A DNA stretch of 64,000 nt from Saccharomycopsis fibuligera x Saccharomycopsis cf. fibuligera (GCA_001936135.1 CP012817.1:1240001-1304000), one strand, 5' to 3'. Positions 21,216-32,633 are shown, counted from the stretch's first letter. Notes: generated from the letters alone by a model not told the origin. Numbers and translations are program-made.

Positions 21216-21749
21216 CTATGCCTCCCAACACATCCACATACGTTTGTATGCGTGTGCCAGCAGCGCCGTGCGCTGGACGGCGGCAGTCTTGCTGCGGACT
21301 GCACTCAGCACCAAAGGGCAAATCGACATCGCAGAAGGAAGGAAAGACTTGTATTAATACAGCAGCACTTCCTCGCTGCTTTTGCCTCGACCTTCTTTGC
21401 TCCGTTGTGCTCTCTTCCTCTGCTCTCTTCCTCTGCTCCACCTTCACATTTGCACTGTGCCCCCCTCGAGCACCGGCTTCCCATCACAGAGCGTCCCTGC
21501 CTCTGCTATAAACACAGGCTATATTATATAGACCCGCCTAGCTCTCCACCGCCGCTGGCTTACCCTGCAGCGCTTATCCCAGTCGCCACTTGGCCTGCCT
21601 CGACTTGATCTAGTCCCGTTTGCTTCTCGTGCTCTGCTCTACGCTATCTGTCGCCCCGCCATATCCTTCATGATATAGAACAGTAACAGACTCCAGGAGC
21701 CCAGTATACAACATCCCCCGCCAGCAAGACCCAACATCATACCGCCATC

Positions 21750-23249
21750 ATGTCCTTGACCGGTAGCACAGTCAACGATCTACTAGCGTCCACGGCGATC
21801 CCCATACCTCAGAGCTATCACATAAGGCCCAAGCAAAGAAAACCGGCGTCCTCCAAGCCCTATCTTCTTCTTGACGACTTGAGCAGCAGCTACCCCCAAT
21901 GCATTGATCCCAGCAGCACCCTCGTAAACAACAACGGCAGTTGCCGCAGCAGCAACCAGCAGTACGCTTGCACAAACTCCTTGGCCACTGTGCTAATGGC
22001 GAAGAAAAACAGCTTCACTGTCTCGCCTGCCTCATATACCCCATCGTACGTGAACAGCAACGACAGCTTCAGCTTCTGCTCAAAAGAAAGTAACGGCCTT
22101 GCGCGAACAGAGTTGAGCACTTCCCCGCTATCCTCGTCTCCGGAGTCAACTTTTTCGGACTTCTCGTTCGAGGACGATAATTCGTTCTTGTACGCCCATT
22201 CAAACAGCTCGCTCCCCCTATCCAAGTCGCGCTTGAGCTCAGTCTCTTCGTTGTCGTCTGCCGACGAGTGCCATCCATTGGCGGCCACAGCAAGCCCTCT
22301 CACTGAACCAAGCCAAGATTCTCAATCCGCTGCTGCTTTGGCCGAATCTGGCTCCTCTCAGCCTACCGAATTGAAAAAGAAAAGAAGCCTTGTTTCGAAT
22401 TTGTCTCTGTCTTTGAAGAAGCTTGCGTCTTCCACATCCACAACCTCAATTTTGCCCCCCGTCCATTACTACAGCCCCTTTGCTTTGAGCAGTAGAAATC
22501 CAGACACTGACAGTCCGCCGGTTAGCTCCGAAGCGGTAACCCCAAGAGAAATTCAACTCAAAACCTTCAATGTCAAAACTATCCCTTTGGTGGATAACTG
22601 GGATTTGGACGACTCTCTATCGACTATTCCTAACACAGAAGGCCAAGGCTACTCTAATTGTAGATCAATTAGACCGAGTCCGTTGTTTCTCAAACTCTAC
22701 GCCATTGAAAATGTTGCCCAGCAAAAAAAACTAATTCCAAACATTTTCGATCTTTCTAATGAAAGCGCGCCAAAAAGCGTTCAGTCTAAGCCTAGAAAAT
22801 CAAAGTCAGCGCTATTTAGCTTTTTGGATGATAGCGATGATGACGACTCCGATGATGAAGATTTTGAGGATGACTACGCTTACTTGAACTCCACAGAGTA
22901 CATTGAGCTAGGAGATAAGGCTAAGTTGAAGTTATTTAATCACATCAAGTTGCATCCAAGAAGCGACTTGCCCTCATCTAACCAGTTGAAGAATGTCAAA
23001 TACATTCCAGCAACGACTACTGACCATAAGGTTGGTGCAAAAAACTCTCTCCTCAATAAGCATCAGCCAGTCAAGTCAAAAAATATCACACCATGGATTC
23101 AATTTGACGATGTCGAACTTTATAATAAGAGCATGTTGCAAAATAGAAGAAAACAATTCGCTTTGAAGACGCATGGGATGTTGAAACAAAACGTTCAGTT
23201 CACTGTTAAGGGATACGTTAATCCACGTTGGGTTCATAAAGAATACTAG
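21750..23249 (+). CDS. Uncharacterised Ser-rich/acidic protein
   Basis: This 499-residue protein is one I do not recognise. The N-terminal 230 residues are rich in Ser/Pro/Leu. Around residue 265-310 there is a more ordered block (IQLKTFNVKTIPLVDNWDLDD and SIRPSPLFLKLYAIENVAQ). An acidic run follows at about 357-377, and the C-terminus is compact and basic (WIQFDDVELYNKSMLQNRRK, ending WVHKEY). The ordered blocks look like conserved motifs of a fungal regulatory protein, but no function can be given. Codon choice changes along the gene: the first 200 or so codons favour C- and G-ending codons as in the adjacent GC island, and the rest follow the AT-rich norm. I saw no in-frame CTG in the part I read. 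The long single frame, ATG context and compositional bias support a real gene. Confidence 0.82.
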   Translation: MSLTGSTVNDLLASTAIPIPQSYHIRPKQRKPASSKPYLLLDDLSSSYPQCIDPSSTLVNNNGSCRSSNQQYACTNSLATVLMAKKNSFTVSPASYTPSYVNSNDSFSFCSKESNGLARTELSTSPLSSSPESTFSDFSFEDDNSFLYAHSNSSLPLSKSRLSSVSSLSSADECHPLAATASPLTEPSQDSQSAAALAESGSSQPTELKKKRSLVSNLSLSLKKLASSTSTTSILPPVHYYSPFALSSRNPDTDSPPVSSEAVTPREIQLKTFNVKTIPLVDNWDLDDSLSTIPNTEGQGYSNCRSIRPSPLFLKLYAIENVAQQKKLIPNIFDLSNESAPKSVQSKPRKSKSALFSFLDDSDDDDSDDEDFEDDYAYLNSTEYIELGDKAKLKLFNHIKLHPRSDLPSSNQLKNVKYIPATTTDHKVGAKNSLLNKHQPVKSKNITPWIQFDDVELYNKSMLQNRRKQFALKTHGMLKQNVQFTVKGYVNPRWVHKEY

Positions 23250-23346
23250 CTAGCATTTGCATTTCTTTTACTCATTCGTTTCATCCATGGTTTTATGTCT
23301 CTTTATTTTGCATACTACATTCATTTTTAGCATTTGGGTTTTACTT

Positions 23347-23382
23347 TCATTTTCATTTTTATTTTCATTTTCATTTTCAATT
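23347..23382 (+). repeat. TTTTCA-type hexanucleotide repeat
   Basis: About six imperfect units just after the gene ending at 23249, probably in its 3' untranslated region. Confidence 0.75.
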
Positions 23383-23435
23383 CTTTCTTTCGTACTTTTT
23401 TAATGTTCAGCCTCTACAGGTGTTGTTCACTTCCT

Positions 23436-23440
<5 letters not shown>

Positions 23441-23473
<33 letters not shown>
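23441..23473 (+). repeat. T33 homopolymer
   Basis: 33 consecutive T, about 190 nt downstream of the preceding stop codon. Confidence 0.95.
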
Positions 23474-23474
<1 letters not shown>

Positions 23475-25484
23475 ATATCGTATCGTTTAGATCTTCATTA
23501 GCTTGTATTCTTAAGATACCTCCATATCGCATTTCTTTTCTCGTTCTTGTTTTGGATAATAGCATTTTGTTTTGGGATTAATTATAATTTATTTTTGCGT
23601 TAACTTGTCTGTGGTTTGTAATGTAATTATAAAGTATGATTTTGGTTAATCCAACATCACACACAGATATCGATGGTGCAACAAGGTCTACCGGTGAAGT
23701 GATGAAATTACGTTCGCACTGGTGCGTATTTCTCAGTTCTCGAATTACTCAGCAACGAGTTCTCTAATTCCCTGCAATACACCGGGCGTTACCGCGCATC
23801 TTCTTTATGAGAAAGGGTACCGTGATTACGAGTCCCGAATCCTGAATCCCTTGACCCGTATCCCGGGTACTTGGAGTAATTGTAATTTTAGTTACGGAGC
23901 CATTTACCTACATAGATATCGCATAATTGATCCACTTTTCCAAGGTAGCCTGTTCTGCTTTGCTTGTTTCCATTGATAGAGGTAAAGTAATTTCTTCCCA
24001 GACATCATCAGCTTATAAATTATAATTTCACAATTCCGTAGTATCAATTATACAAAAGTGTCATTTTCGCTTTTGGATTCACCGGCAAAACAAGTATACA
24101 AGAAAGGATAGCTTCTTCTCTTTTGTTTCTCACACCTTGTTGATTTGCCTGTGTGCTTGTTTCACTTCTTTCTCCCAGAAGCATATGTGGCGTATTGATT
24201 TAGAATTAAAACGGTCATGACTTGCCGCTGTCTCTTAAATTTCTTTTAAGTTTCAGATGTGCGATAGGTGCGTCGTTCCGCCCAGCCCTTGCACTTTTGT
24301 GAATTCAGTACATGCAGTGTTGTTGGCAAAAAAGAAAAGCGAAAAAAATTGTGAAAGAGATCCGATATATTTGCAAACCTGTTCGTCATTTAGTTGGAAT
24401 GGCTTACAAAGTTGAGTGATGCCTTGTACATTGGTCCAGCTTCGCCATATATTGCCCAAAAATATTTTATATTTACTGCAGTAAACAAACCAGCGATATC
24501 AATGGTCATCATTTGCTCTTCTGCACAGTATGATCTTTCTAAATCACAGATTGGGAAAAATTCCACGGAATGCAATGTGGCGTACTCCAATGCTGTTCGG
24601 CTAAGCGCTTTTTACCGGTTTCACCGAGCTTAAAATACTTGCAGCGCTCCTACAATAATTTGCGGTCATGATTTCCATGCTGCTTACTACGCGCACTGCG
24701 CTTCAAACATTTCGTTGCAAACACAAAGGAATAAGGCAGAAATAACGGTCATGCAAGGAAAGGATGTGTCCTCCAATGAGCAATGAGATCGCTAGTTACA
24801 GACCTCGGCGCCCTAGATAATTTTCTGGACATCATAACTATTGGTGTTTGATGAAATTGGCTTCTGTCAGCTCCTTTTTTTTAACTTTTTTAGCTTTTTT
24901 TTTCTTTTTTGGTTCTCAAATTTTCAAAATTCGCCATTTGAATTTTTCTGCAGTGTACACCTCCAGAAACTTTAAACTCGAAATAATCCGCCGGAAAAAC
25001 TCTGCAATGCTGTTTTGCATTTTTTCCCGCTTTCGATGATGTCCGCCCAGCCTGTTTGCAGTACACACAAAGCAGTAAGCAATGCTTTTGGAAATTCAAT
25101 TAGTAGACGAGAAATTCTTGTTTCCCTTTTTCTTTTCGTGGAAACTCCACACATGAAGCATTGTATGGTTAAATTAGAAGAAAACGACGGCGATTTCTGG
25201 CCGGCCACGCCATTTGTTTGAGGCAAGCTCATAACGATTGCTATCGATGATCTTTAGATTGATCATCAGTGTAATGTGTATAATTATGAATGACAATTCC
25301 GTCTCTAATTATCCAATGAGGTTTCTGTGCTGCTAAAACAACCGTAAACCTGGCAATTCACTGCTGTAGGATACGACTCTTAACATTCATCGTTAGCCTT
25401 ACAAAACCGGATTGTACAATATCCAAAGTCACTCGAAAAGGTGGGGAAAAAAACCATATAGTATGAAGGACCTTCGCAAATTTT

Positions 25485-25486
<2 letters not shown>

Positions 25487-25520
<34 letters not shown>
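25487..25520 (+). repeat. T34 homopolymer
   Basis: 34 consecutive T in intergenic DNA. Confidence 0.95.
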
Positions 25521-25522
<2 letters not shown>

Positions 25523-27232
25523 CGACTTCCGTGGTGTAGGTCAGGACTCCCTCGAGCAGTCGCTTACTGGGACACTCGGATATACTTGCCAGGCATACCA
25601 TCAGTTGGTAGGTCATCTATTAGATTGATATTGATTTTTGAGTGTATACAATGTATTGCAATCCTCCCATATTGGATAGATACGCCACGAAATGCTTCCC
25701 AACTGGATAGCCAATAAAGATTGCGTATTTGTAAACCTAAGGTGAACTCAGCGGCAAATGCGAACAAAAAAATTTACTGCTTCATCTGCAAATAAATAAA
25801 GACAGGAAGAACATGCGCAAGTAAGTAGCGATCATATATGGCAGTTGCGATTTTTTGGCGGTTAACCAAATGTTTGTGGTGAGATTGCAGCCTAGAATAG
25901 CAAAAAATTAATACAAATGCAGTTCCATACATGTACTGCAATCAAAATGGCTTGTTCAAACATCTGCAATCAATAGCGGCATATCAGTAAATCTTTGAAA
26001 TGCTTCAATAGCTAACCCATGGTGAGTGAAAGCCAATCCAGCATTGCTGAATATTACCACCAATGAAAAATACAAATGTTCAACTATTGCGAGTGGGTTG
26101 TCAACAGAAAAAAACGATAAAAAGGGCCCTAAATCGAGTGCTGTTCAATGTTAAAATAAGCGAAGGCATCTTGGTATACTGCAGGTGGAGATGATGATGT
26201 TGGCAGCGCTGCCTGATGTAGACCAATCAAAAGAGCTAAAAGTCTTTTCGCGCTGCAAGATGCGAGAGTGTAATAAGGCAAGCGTATTCGTGTTGAATGC
26301 TGCATATTCAGGAATGTAAATGCATGAAAAAACGTCAAAAGAGAAAAAAGGAAGAAAAAGAAACTTTTTGATGTCAGAATAGAATAAAACTTTAATTAAG
26401 CATTGCAATTTCTGTTGTGTGGAGTCTCTTTGCTGCCAAATTGAAATCAACAGATAACGCCCGGCCAAAAAGAAGTGCCAAGTCAAGGGCAAATAAAAAA
26501 AGTTTGCTAGTGGCGGGTTTGACAAGTGCTAGACTCTTTTTCCAAATAACCCGCGTCATTTTCTGCCTCTTTGTACTATTTTGTGTACTTTGCTGCACTA
26601 AACCATATACAAATATAGGAACATGTGTACCATACAGAGCCACTGCTGCTGGCCCCAGCTTTTCAAAAGTGAATCTCCATTACCAAAGTTGGTCAAGCAC
26701 TGAAAACTTTGTTATTGCTAGGAATGGGTATGCTGCCTAAAAACAGGAAAAATAATACTTATCGGAATCAACAGTACGGCAAAGAACAATCTTCTGTCCA
26801 ACATGAAATAATTTGATAAGACCCTGTCTGTCTGTAGAAACTGAATAACCCGCAAAACGACCGTAAAACAAAGTCCCAGCAGCAAAGCATGTCGAAAATA
26901 CCCTTTATAGTAGTATTAGCAGTAGTCAAATTTTGAACACTAATACTAGCTTAATATCAGTATGACTCGAGGTAAGAATGCCAACCTTAAATTTGTACCC
27001 CCTCTCTAATCTGCCCCGAATTTTGTTGGTTCCGCTGCGACGACTCAAGTGACTTAGGTCAGCTGATTCTGCATATAAAATCCTTATTGAGCGGTGAATA
27101 ACTCAGCATTGAGGCCATATACCAGCACAAAATTATCCCGAATATGCCGGGGTCGCAGTTCTTGATGTTGGCAATTTACCAAATTGTTGTTTTTTCCTTT
27201 AAATCAACAAAACTAAAAAATTTTAATGTATC

Positions 27233-27260
27233 TTTTTTTTTTTTTTTTTTTTTTTTTTTT
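27233..27260 (+). repeat. T28 homopolymer
   Basis: 28 consecutive T, 393 nt upstream of the elongase start. It could act as a nucleosome-excluding promoter element. Confidence 0.95.
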
Positions 27261-27652
27261 AGGTAATTGAGACGTCTTGACAAATATAACGATTTAGTTT
27301 GTTTTCATTCAGCTCCGTCTTGCTAGTATACTTTTATAAGTTGGTCTCATCCATTTTTGATTATTTTTCTCTCAGCATTTTGACCTTTCGCTTACTCTGT
27401 TAGCACTACTTTTTGAAAAGGGGAAGAAAATCACGAACTGCTATACGCCCGTTTGAGAACCTTTTCATTGTCGTGGAAACTTGTTGTGAGACATTAGTAG
27501 CATCTGTTTATTCTTAGTCTAAATTCACTTGATTTCTTTTAACCGCAAATATATTCTGCCAATAGTTTTTATCGTTTAGCACATTTGTCTTTCACATACT
27601 ATTTGATTTTATTCCGCCTAATCATTATCAAGATAATCAAAAGCAAATCATC

Positions 27653-28714
27653 ATGAACTACACTAAATTAGCTGTATTTCAATTCCCTAGTTCAAGCATC
27701 TTTGGCTGGCCTGCTAAAGAATCCCCAATACCACCATGCCCATTTAATAACCTCAGCGACTCTTTGGTCAAACTTTACGAATATTCATTAAAGCCGGAGG
27801 TTCCGTTGGCTATTGCCTTTACATACTTCACCTCAGTTCACTTAATGAACACTTATTTGCGCAAACAGCAAATTGCTAATGCTAAACAGAAGGGATTGAA
27901 AATTGATTTCAACGATTCAAAATCATTGAAAAAGCTTCCGCCAGTACCATATTGGTTTTCCAAGACTTTTCTTTTCAAAGCTTTTGTTTTTTTGCATAAC
28001 GTTTTTTTGTGTGTCTACTCTGTTTGGACTTTTATCGGTATTACCTCATCCATTAAATTAACTTCTTACAACTATAGTCAAATTCTTAACAGCTTGATTG
28101 ACTCCACTGGTCAAGTTATTTCTCATCCAACTAGCAGCAGCTCCAAAAATTTGTTTTGGAACACTGTTTGTGATTTAAACAATGGTATTTTTTCTCCTGA
28201 CTTGACTAGAGGTTTGTCTTACTATGGTTACTTGTTTTATATTTCCAAATTTTATGAAGTGGTGGATACTATGATTATCTTATCCAAAGGTAGACCATCT
28301 TCATTGTTGCAAAGTTACCATCATTCCGGTGCCATGTTGTCCATGTGGGCTGGCGTTAGGTACGTTTCTCCACCAATTTGGATCTTTGTTGCTTTCAACT
28401 CATTTATTCACTCTATTATGTACTTTTACTACTCATTGTCTACTTTGCATATCAGGGTTCCAAAGATTTTCAAGAAATCATTAACCACAATGCAAATTTG
28501 TCAATTCGTTATTGGTGGTAGTTTGGCAGTGGTGCATTTGTTTGTTCACTACTTTGAGTACCAAACTGGTGCTTTTAAACCATGTATCAGAGACTCTAAC
28601 CAGTTGTTTGCGTTGTACGTTAATGTTTTTTATTTGTTCCCATTGACAGTTTTGTTCATGGCTTTTTGGATTGAGAGTTATGCTCGTCGTATGTCTAAAC
28701 AAAAGAAGGAATAA
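27653..28714 (+). CDS. Very-long-chain / polyunsaturated fatty acid elongase (ELO family)
   Basis: This is a 353-residue, multi-span ER membrane condensing enzyme that adds two carbons from malonyl-CoA to acyl-CoA. The order of ELO motifs is complete: KFYEVVDT (199-206), the histidine box QSYHH (220-224) followed by SGAMLSMW, NSFIHSIMYFYY (249-260) and a TxMQICQFV helix (278-286). The box is of the QxxHH form usually found in enzymes acting on polyunsaturated chains, rather than HxxHH of the Fen1/Sur4 type. The C-terminus KQKKE fits a KxKxx ER-retrieval signal. No in-frame CTG codon is present. The family is secure and the substrate is inferred. Confidence 0.93.
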   Translation: MNYTKLAVFQFPSSSIFGWPAKESPIPPCPFNNLSDSLVKLYEYSLKPEVPLAIAFTYFTSVHLMNTYLRKQQIANAKQKGLKIDFNDSKSLKKLPPVPYWFSKTFLFKAFVFLHNVFLCVYSVWTFIGITSSIKLTSYNYSQILNSLIDSTGQVISHPTSSSSKNLFWNTVCDLNNGIFSPDLTRGLSYYGYLFYISKFYEVVDTMIILSKGRPSSLLQSYHHSGAMLSMWAGVRYVSPPIWIFVAFNSFIHSIMYFYYSLSTLHIRVPKIFKKSLTTMQICQFVIGGSLAVVHLFVHYFEYQTGAFKPCIRDSNQLFALYVNVFYLFPLTVLFMAFWIESYARRMSKQKKE

Positions 28715-28974
28715 GCTTGCATCGTTTCAGCTTTTTTTTCCCTTACATGCTTACATGGGTTTTTGCAAATATCTGGAGAGATTGCTATCGCATTGACTGG
28801 GATTATGCATCTGCATTTGCATCGTTATTATCGACGCCCAGAGGATCCTTGAATTTTACATTTCAATGGTAGGATCACCTATGAAAAGGAGTAAATGTTT
28901 ACACCAATAAGGACTTACATTTGATACATTGAGGCTGCTTTCGACACCTGTATCAATTTTTTTGTGTAGTGCTA

Positions 28975-29000
28975 TTTTTTTTTTTTTTTTTTTTTTTTTT
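28975..29000 (+). repeat. T26 homopolymer
   Basis: 26 consecutive T, about 260 nt after the elongase stop. Confidence 0.95.
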
Positions 29001-29886
29001 GGTTCTTCAAACTTGAATTTTTTGGATTATATTCTCGTCATTATAATTATTTATGTTTGTTTGTTTCTTGCTGTATTTCTTTTTTTTTCTCATATTTGAA
29101 GACTCTGTTATTCCGTATATTTATATACATATATATGTATTTTCATCAGATAAATTTGATCATACGTATTTTCATCTATTGCGCACTACTTATCATTGCG
29201 TCGACTGTAGTAAGTGCTTCATAAAAGGAAAAACTTAAATTAGAACAAAAAAAAACATGGGTCTTTATAAAACTTCACTTAGCCGTATTTTTTTGAGTCT
29301 TGTTTTTGAAACTCAACATTGCTACAACTGTGCATATCATTGAACTTCGCATGGCTACTTAATTAACCTAATCCCTGATTATCCGTCATTCTATAAAGTG
29401 ATCAATGAGTCCTGATGAGACCCAGAAATTCAGTTCAATAAAACATATATACGAAATGTACTTTGTTTATTTCAATTTTCATCTCTCACAATAGTATTAC
29501 ATATTAAAAAAATAAAACACAGAATATGTGCAACAGTAGTCTTGTGTTAGCTCATGAAAATATTGTTTGTCTTTTATTGTGTTAATGTGAGATGGCTATC
29601 TTTGTAGAAAAGGCTTACTTTTGTTAATCTATCTTTTTACTTGATGATTCTAATTTCAATAGTTTAAAATTGATTATGGTTATATTATCCTATAGCAGAA
29701 GTACTGATCAGGCGTTTAACAAGAAAAGGGAGAACCCGATAACTGATAGGTAATAAACATGCTAATGTTTCTATTTGAGCAACTGAGACGTTGTGGGATA
29801 TATCATGTTTCTTTTACTTAAGCTCGAGATTTATTCAGTTTACAACTGCTTGGATTTTGCTTTAAATTACACACTTTGCGTAGAGA

Positions 29887-29887
<1 letters not shown>

Positions 29888-29926
<39 letters not shown>
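29888..29926 (+). repeat. A39 homopolymer
   Basis: 39 consecutive A, the longest homopolymer in the window. Confidence 0.95.
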
Positions 29927-29929
<3 letters not shown>

Positions 29930-30099
29930 TAGTACAACTATTGTTTACAAGTTAAACTGCTGATTAAATGCAAGAATTGTTAACTTATATACCGATAAAA
30001 AAACATGAGGATGTTGGGAGACTTTCTTGCTGTGTATGCTTTCGTAGCGTTGATATTAAAAGGATATACTTACCTTTTTTATCTTTTATATTGTTTTTG

Positions 30100-32633
30100 C
30101 TAATCTTCTCTCTTTGCTTTCTCAAAATGCAACCAATCCAAAAATGAGTCCTTGCCCATTTTGCTGTTTCTAAACTGAATAATCAGCGATAATACTTGCT
30201 CATAATTGGCATCTCCTTGTTCTACGATATACTGTTTCAATTCATTTTTATACTGTGCTTGTGCTTCTTTATCCGCTTTGGGAAAACATTTGCCTAACTC
30301 TTTGATTAAATCTAACTCAGTGACTTTTGTGTTATTAAAATGCTGAAATTTGCAGCTCGCATCATTGCATCTCCCACCCGCAGTTTCGTTAGGACAAAAT
30401 GGTTCATTGTAGTTTATCCTGTTGCTCCATGTGTTTGACATTAAGGAGCCCTTATTGAAAAAAGGGCTGAATCGATATGATTTGAACGCCAATAAAGATG
30501 ATTGAAAAGCGCTGTATCCATCTTTTTCTTTGTTTTGTTTTGTCTCCTAGATTTGAAAATTGGTTAGAAAAGGTATCCATAAACTGAAAAAACTGTAAAA
30601 AAAAAAAAATTAACAAGTGCTAAAAATACAAACTTATTCTACCAAATATTGATAATTGGAATGAACCTTACTTTATCAATTACTCCTTCGTCAAATTCTG
30701 TCAGATCAGTAGCAGTATGCGATATCACACTATTCGCCTTGTCTGTATTGTCTGCTTCTTTCATGCCTTCAACGTTTGACAAATCTATAAACTCCTCAAT
30801 AGCATTAGTAGCATTTTCTTTTGAAGTTTCATATGGCTGCTTGCTCTCACCATTCCTATTTTGATTTTTCTCATTACTATTTAAAAACCTATAATTTTCT
30901 TTATTTTTTTGTTGACCGTCAACATTTTCTGGTTTAAGGTCGACTAACTTGTCATTATCAGTATCCATTGAGGAGGCCGCTGGATGCACACTGTATCTAT
31001 CACCAATATCTGGCAAAATCATAGCCTCTTCTATTTTGCGTTGTTTAATTCCTTCTTCAATTTCAAGCTGATGTATTTTATTCTTTTGTTCATTAATTTG
31101 ATTTTCTGTTTCTTCAATGCCACGAGCGGTTTTCTCGATTTCAGTTTCAGGTATAGCAGGAACCCCAACTCTCTTTATATCTTCATTTACATTTCTATTT
31201 CCACCACCAATTTGATTTATTTCCGCTTCAACTTCTTGTGCTTTTTTATTGTAAAAAAATAATCTGTTTTGTTCAGAATTCAAAGACTTCTCTGTTTCTG
31301 CGACTAATGCTTTATATTCGGCTAAATTAGATTCAAGTTTTGCCACATTGGTACTAAGCTCCTCAGAAAGCTTCTTTACATGGTCCAAAACCATCTTTTT
31401 CTGGTTGAGTTTCTTTTGCTGCATCAGATTATTATCCTGAACATTTGCAGACGTGTTTTGATGTTTATAATTTATTTGGTCGAGATTAGTCGCTTTTTCT
31501 AATGTATTTTGCTGTTGATACTGAATTTGTTGCCACTGCTGCTGCTGCTGCTGCTGCTGCTGCTTCTTCTTCTTCTTCTGATGTTGAAACTGTTGTTTAT
31601 ACTGCTGCTGCTGAGTTTGAGACTCATGAAGCTGTACATCCAACTGTTGTTGCCATTGTTCACGTTTCCACTGCTGCTGTTTCGATTCTTGTTGCCGTTT
31701 TTCTAGTAACCTCCGCTGTTGCTTTAGTTCCCACTGTTGTTCTTTTTTTTGCTCCTGTTGCTTTTGCTTTTGCAGCTCTCTTTCCTTGATCATCCGCCTA
31801 AGTTTCTCAATTTGCTTCAATTTTTCCTCTTTGATCTTTTGCAATGTCGTTAAATTCATAGAGTTATTATTTTGACTAGCGTTACCAACATCAACCATAT
31901 CCTCATCATCATCATCATCATCATTACCACCATCATCATCATCATCCTTGCTATCATTATCATCATCCTCATCTGATGAGAGTTCTATTGTAAGCTTATT
32001 TAGCCAATCAGTATTTCCTAACAAATTCTGGCCGCTGGCATCGCCAAGATACTGGTTCCAGGGATAAGAGTTAGACAGCCTATAACTATCAGCAAATCTT
32101 CCGTTTTGGTTCATACTGATGGAATTCTGGCTATTTGCAGTAAGATTTAAATCACCACTATAATTGAACAATTCATCATTCATCTCTTTGATTTCATTAC
32201 CGGCTTGAAGAGGGACATTTGCTGGCAATTGAAAATCCAGTACTTTATTATAATCACCTTTAGAAAAGCCGTTATCATAATAATCCTCATTTGCGCCATT
32301 ATCGTATTCTGTGTCTGCTCCAAAAGAATTTTGATGTTGTTGCAAAGGAAGCGGCAAATTTAAATAAAGATAACATCGTTCAAGATAGTCCGTACTAACA
32401 CCGCTATACTCTTGGATTTGTTGAAATGAGAAGCCTAAAGTTATCAAATCTTGTACCGCCTCAGTGACGCTTGCTGTATCTTTGATATAAATCCCATCAA
32501 TTATGGTATCACTAAGGCGATGGGTGAATCCGTTGCTGTTGAGCTCTTTGTTGAATGGATAGGTGCTGGGAATTGCTGGCAAACTGTCGCAAGCAGCAGT
32601 TTGATCGAAGTTTGGTGCACTTTCACCGGCCAT
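30100..32633 (-). CDS. Red1/ZFC3H1-type zinc-finger protein, two exons
   Basis: Exon 1 is 32633-30672 and exon 2 is 30546-30100, giving 802 residues. The 125-nt intron has donor GTAAGG, branch TTCTAAC and acceptor TCTAG, and the junction is in phase (GATAAA|GAGACA). The zinc finger is in exon 2: Cys705, Cys714, Cys719 and His723 in CPNETAGGRCNDASCKFQHF, the pattern of the zf-C3H1 family that includes fission-yeast Red1 and human ZFC3H1. Those proteins scaffold the MTREC/PAXT complexes that send nuclear RNAs to the exosome. Exon 1 holds a poly-Asp tract, a long Gln/Lys-rich coiled region with a run of nine Gln, and a coiled coil around residues 400-500. The N-terminal 100 residues include a predicted helical block (VQDLITLGFSFQQIQEYSG). 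The gene model is inferred, and the finger match is strong. Confidence 0.8.
30547..30671 (-). other. Intron of the Red1-like gene
   Basis: The donor GTAAGG departs from the common GTATGT/GTAAGT. The branch is TTCTAAC and the acceptor TCTAG lies shortly after it. Retention would end the protein after VRFIPIINIW, without the zinc finger. Confidence 0.72.

Larger units (their letters stand above)
18827..21749. other. GC-rich intergenic island, 2.9 kb
   Basis: The sequence is roughly 55-60% GC by eye, against about a third elsewhere. Because stop codons are rare, it carries many overlapping open frames on all six frames. None shows a protein family, and they compete with one another, so I call it non-coding. 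It is packed with short tandem and dispersed repeats (GGTGC x5, a 16-bp unit x3, AAGCTTGG copies, GA and GT runs). The last 250 nt are pyrimidine-rich and lead into the gene at 21750. The high GC extends into that gene's 5' third. Confidence 0.7.
23250..27652. other. Intergenic region, 4.4 kb
   Basis: AT-rich sequence with no supported gene. It holds a TTTTCA-type repeat at 23347-23382 and T tracts of 33, 34 and 28 nt (annotated). The 500 nt before the elongase are pyrimidine-rich. Short open frames here have no recognisable features. Confidence 0.6.
28715..30099. other. Intergenic region between convergent genes, 1.4 kb
   Basis: No gene was found. It contains T26 (28975-29000) and A39 (29888-29926) tracts. 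A perfect donor-like sequence AGGTAAGTAT lies on the minus strand about 25 nt beyond the stop of the next gene, which could mark a 3' untranslated intron or be chance. Confidence 0.6.

Noticed and set aside
18850-21610. Many overlapping open frames up to 215 codons
   Set aside because: They occur on all six frames because GC-rich DNA has few stops. No family motifs, and they contradict one another.
29405-29430. CTGATGAG...GAAA, resembling a hammerhead ribozyme core
   Set aside because: There is too little sequence between the two core parts for stem II, and stems I and III do not pair.
30065-30078. Plus-strand ATACTTACC, like the 5' end of U1 snRNA
   Set aside because: No U1 stem-loops follow. 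On the minus strand it is simply a donor-like AGGTAAGTAT beyond the stop of the Red1-like gene.
31502-31789. Open frame with Ala and Ser runs on the plus strand
   Set aside because: It is the complement of the Gln/Lys-rich coding region of the Red1-like gene, so it is a repeat shadow.
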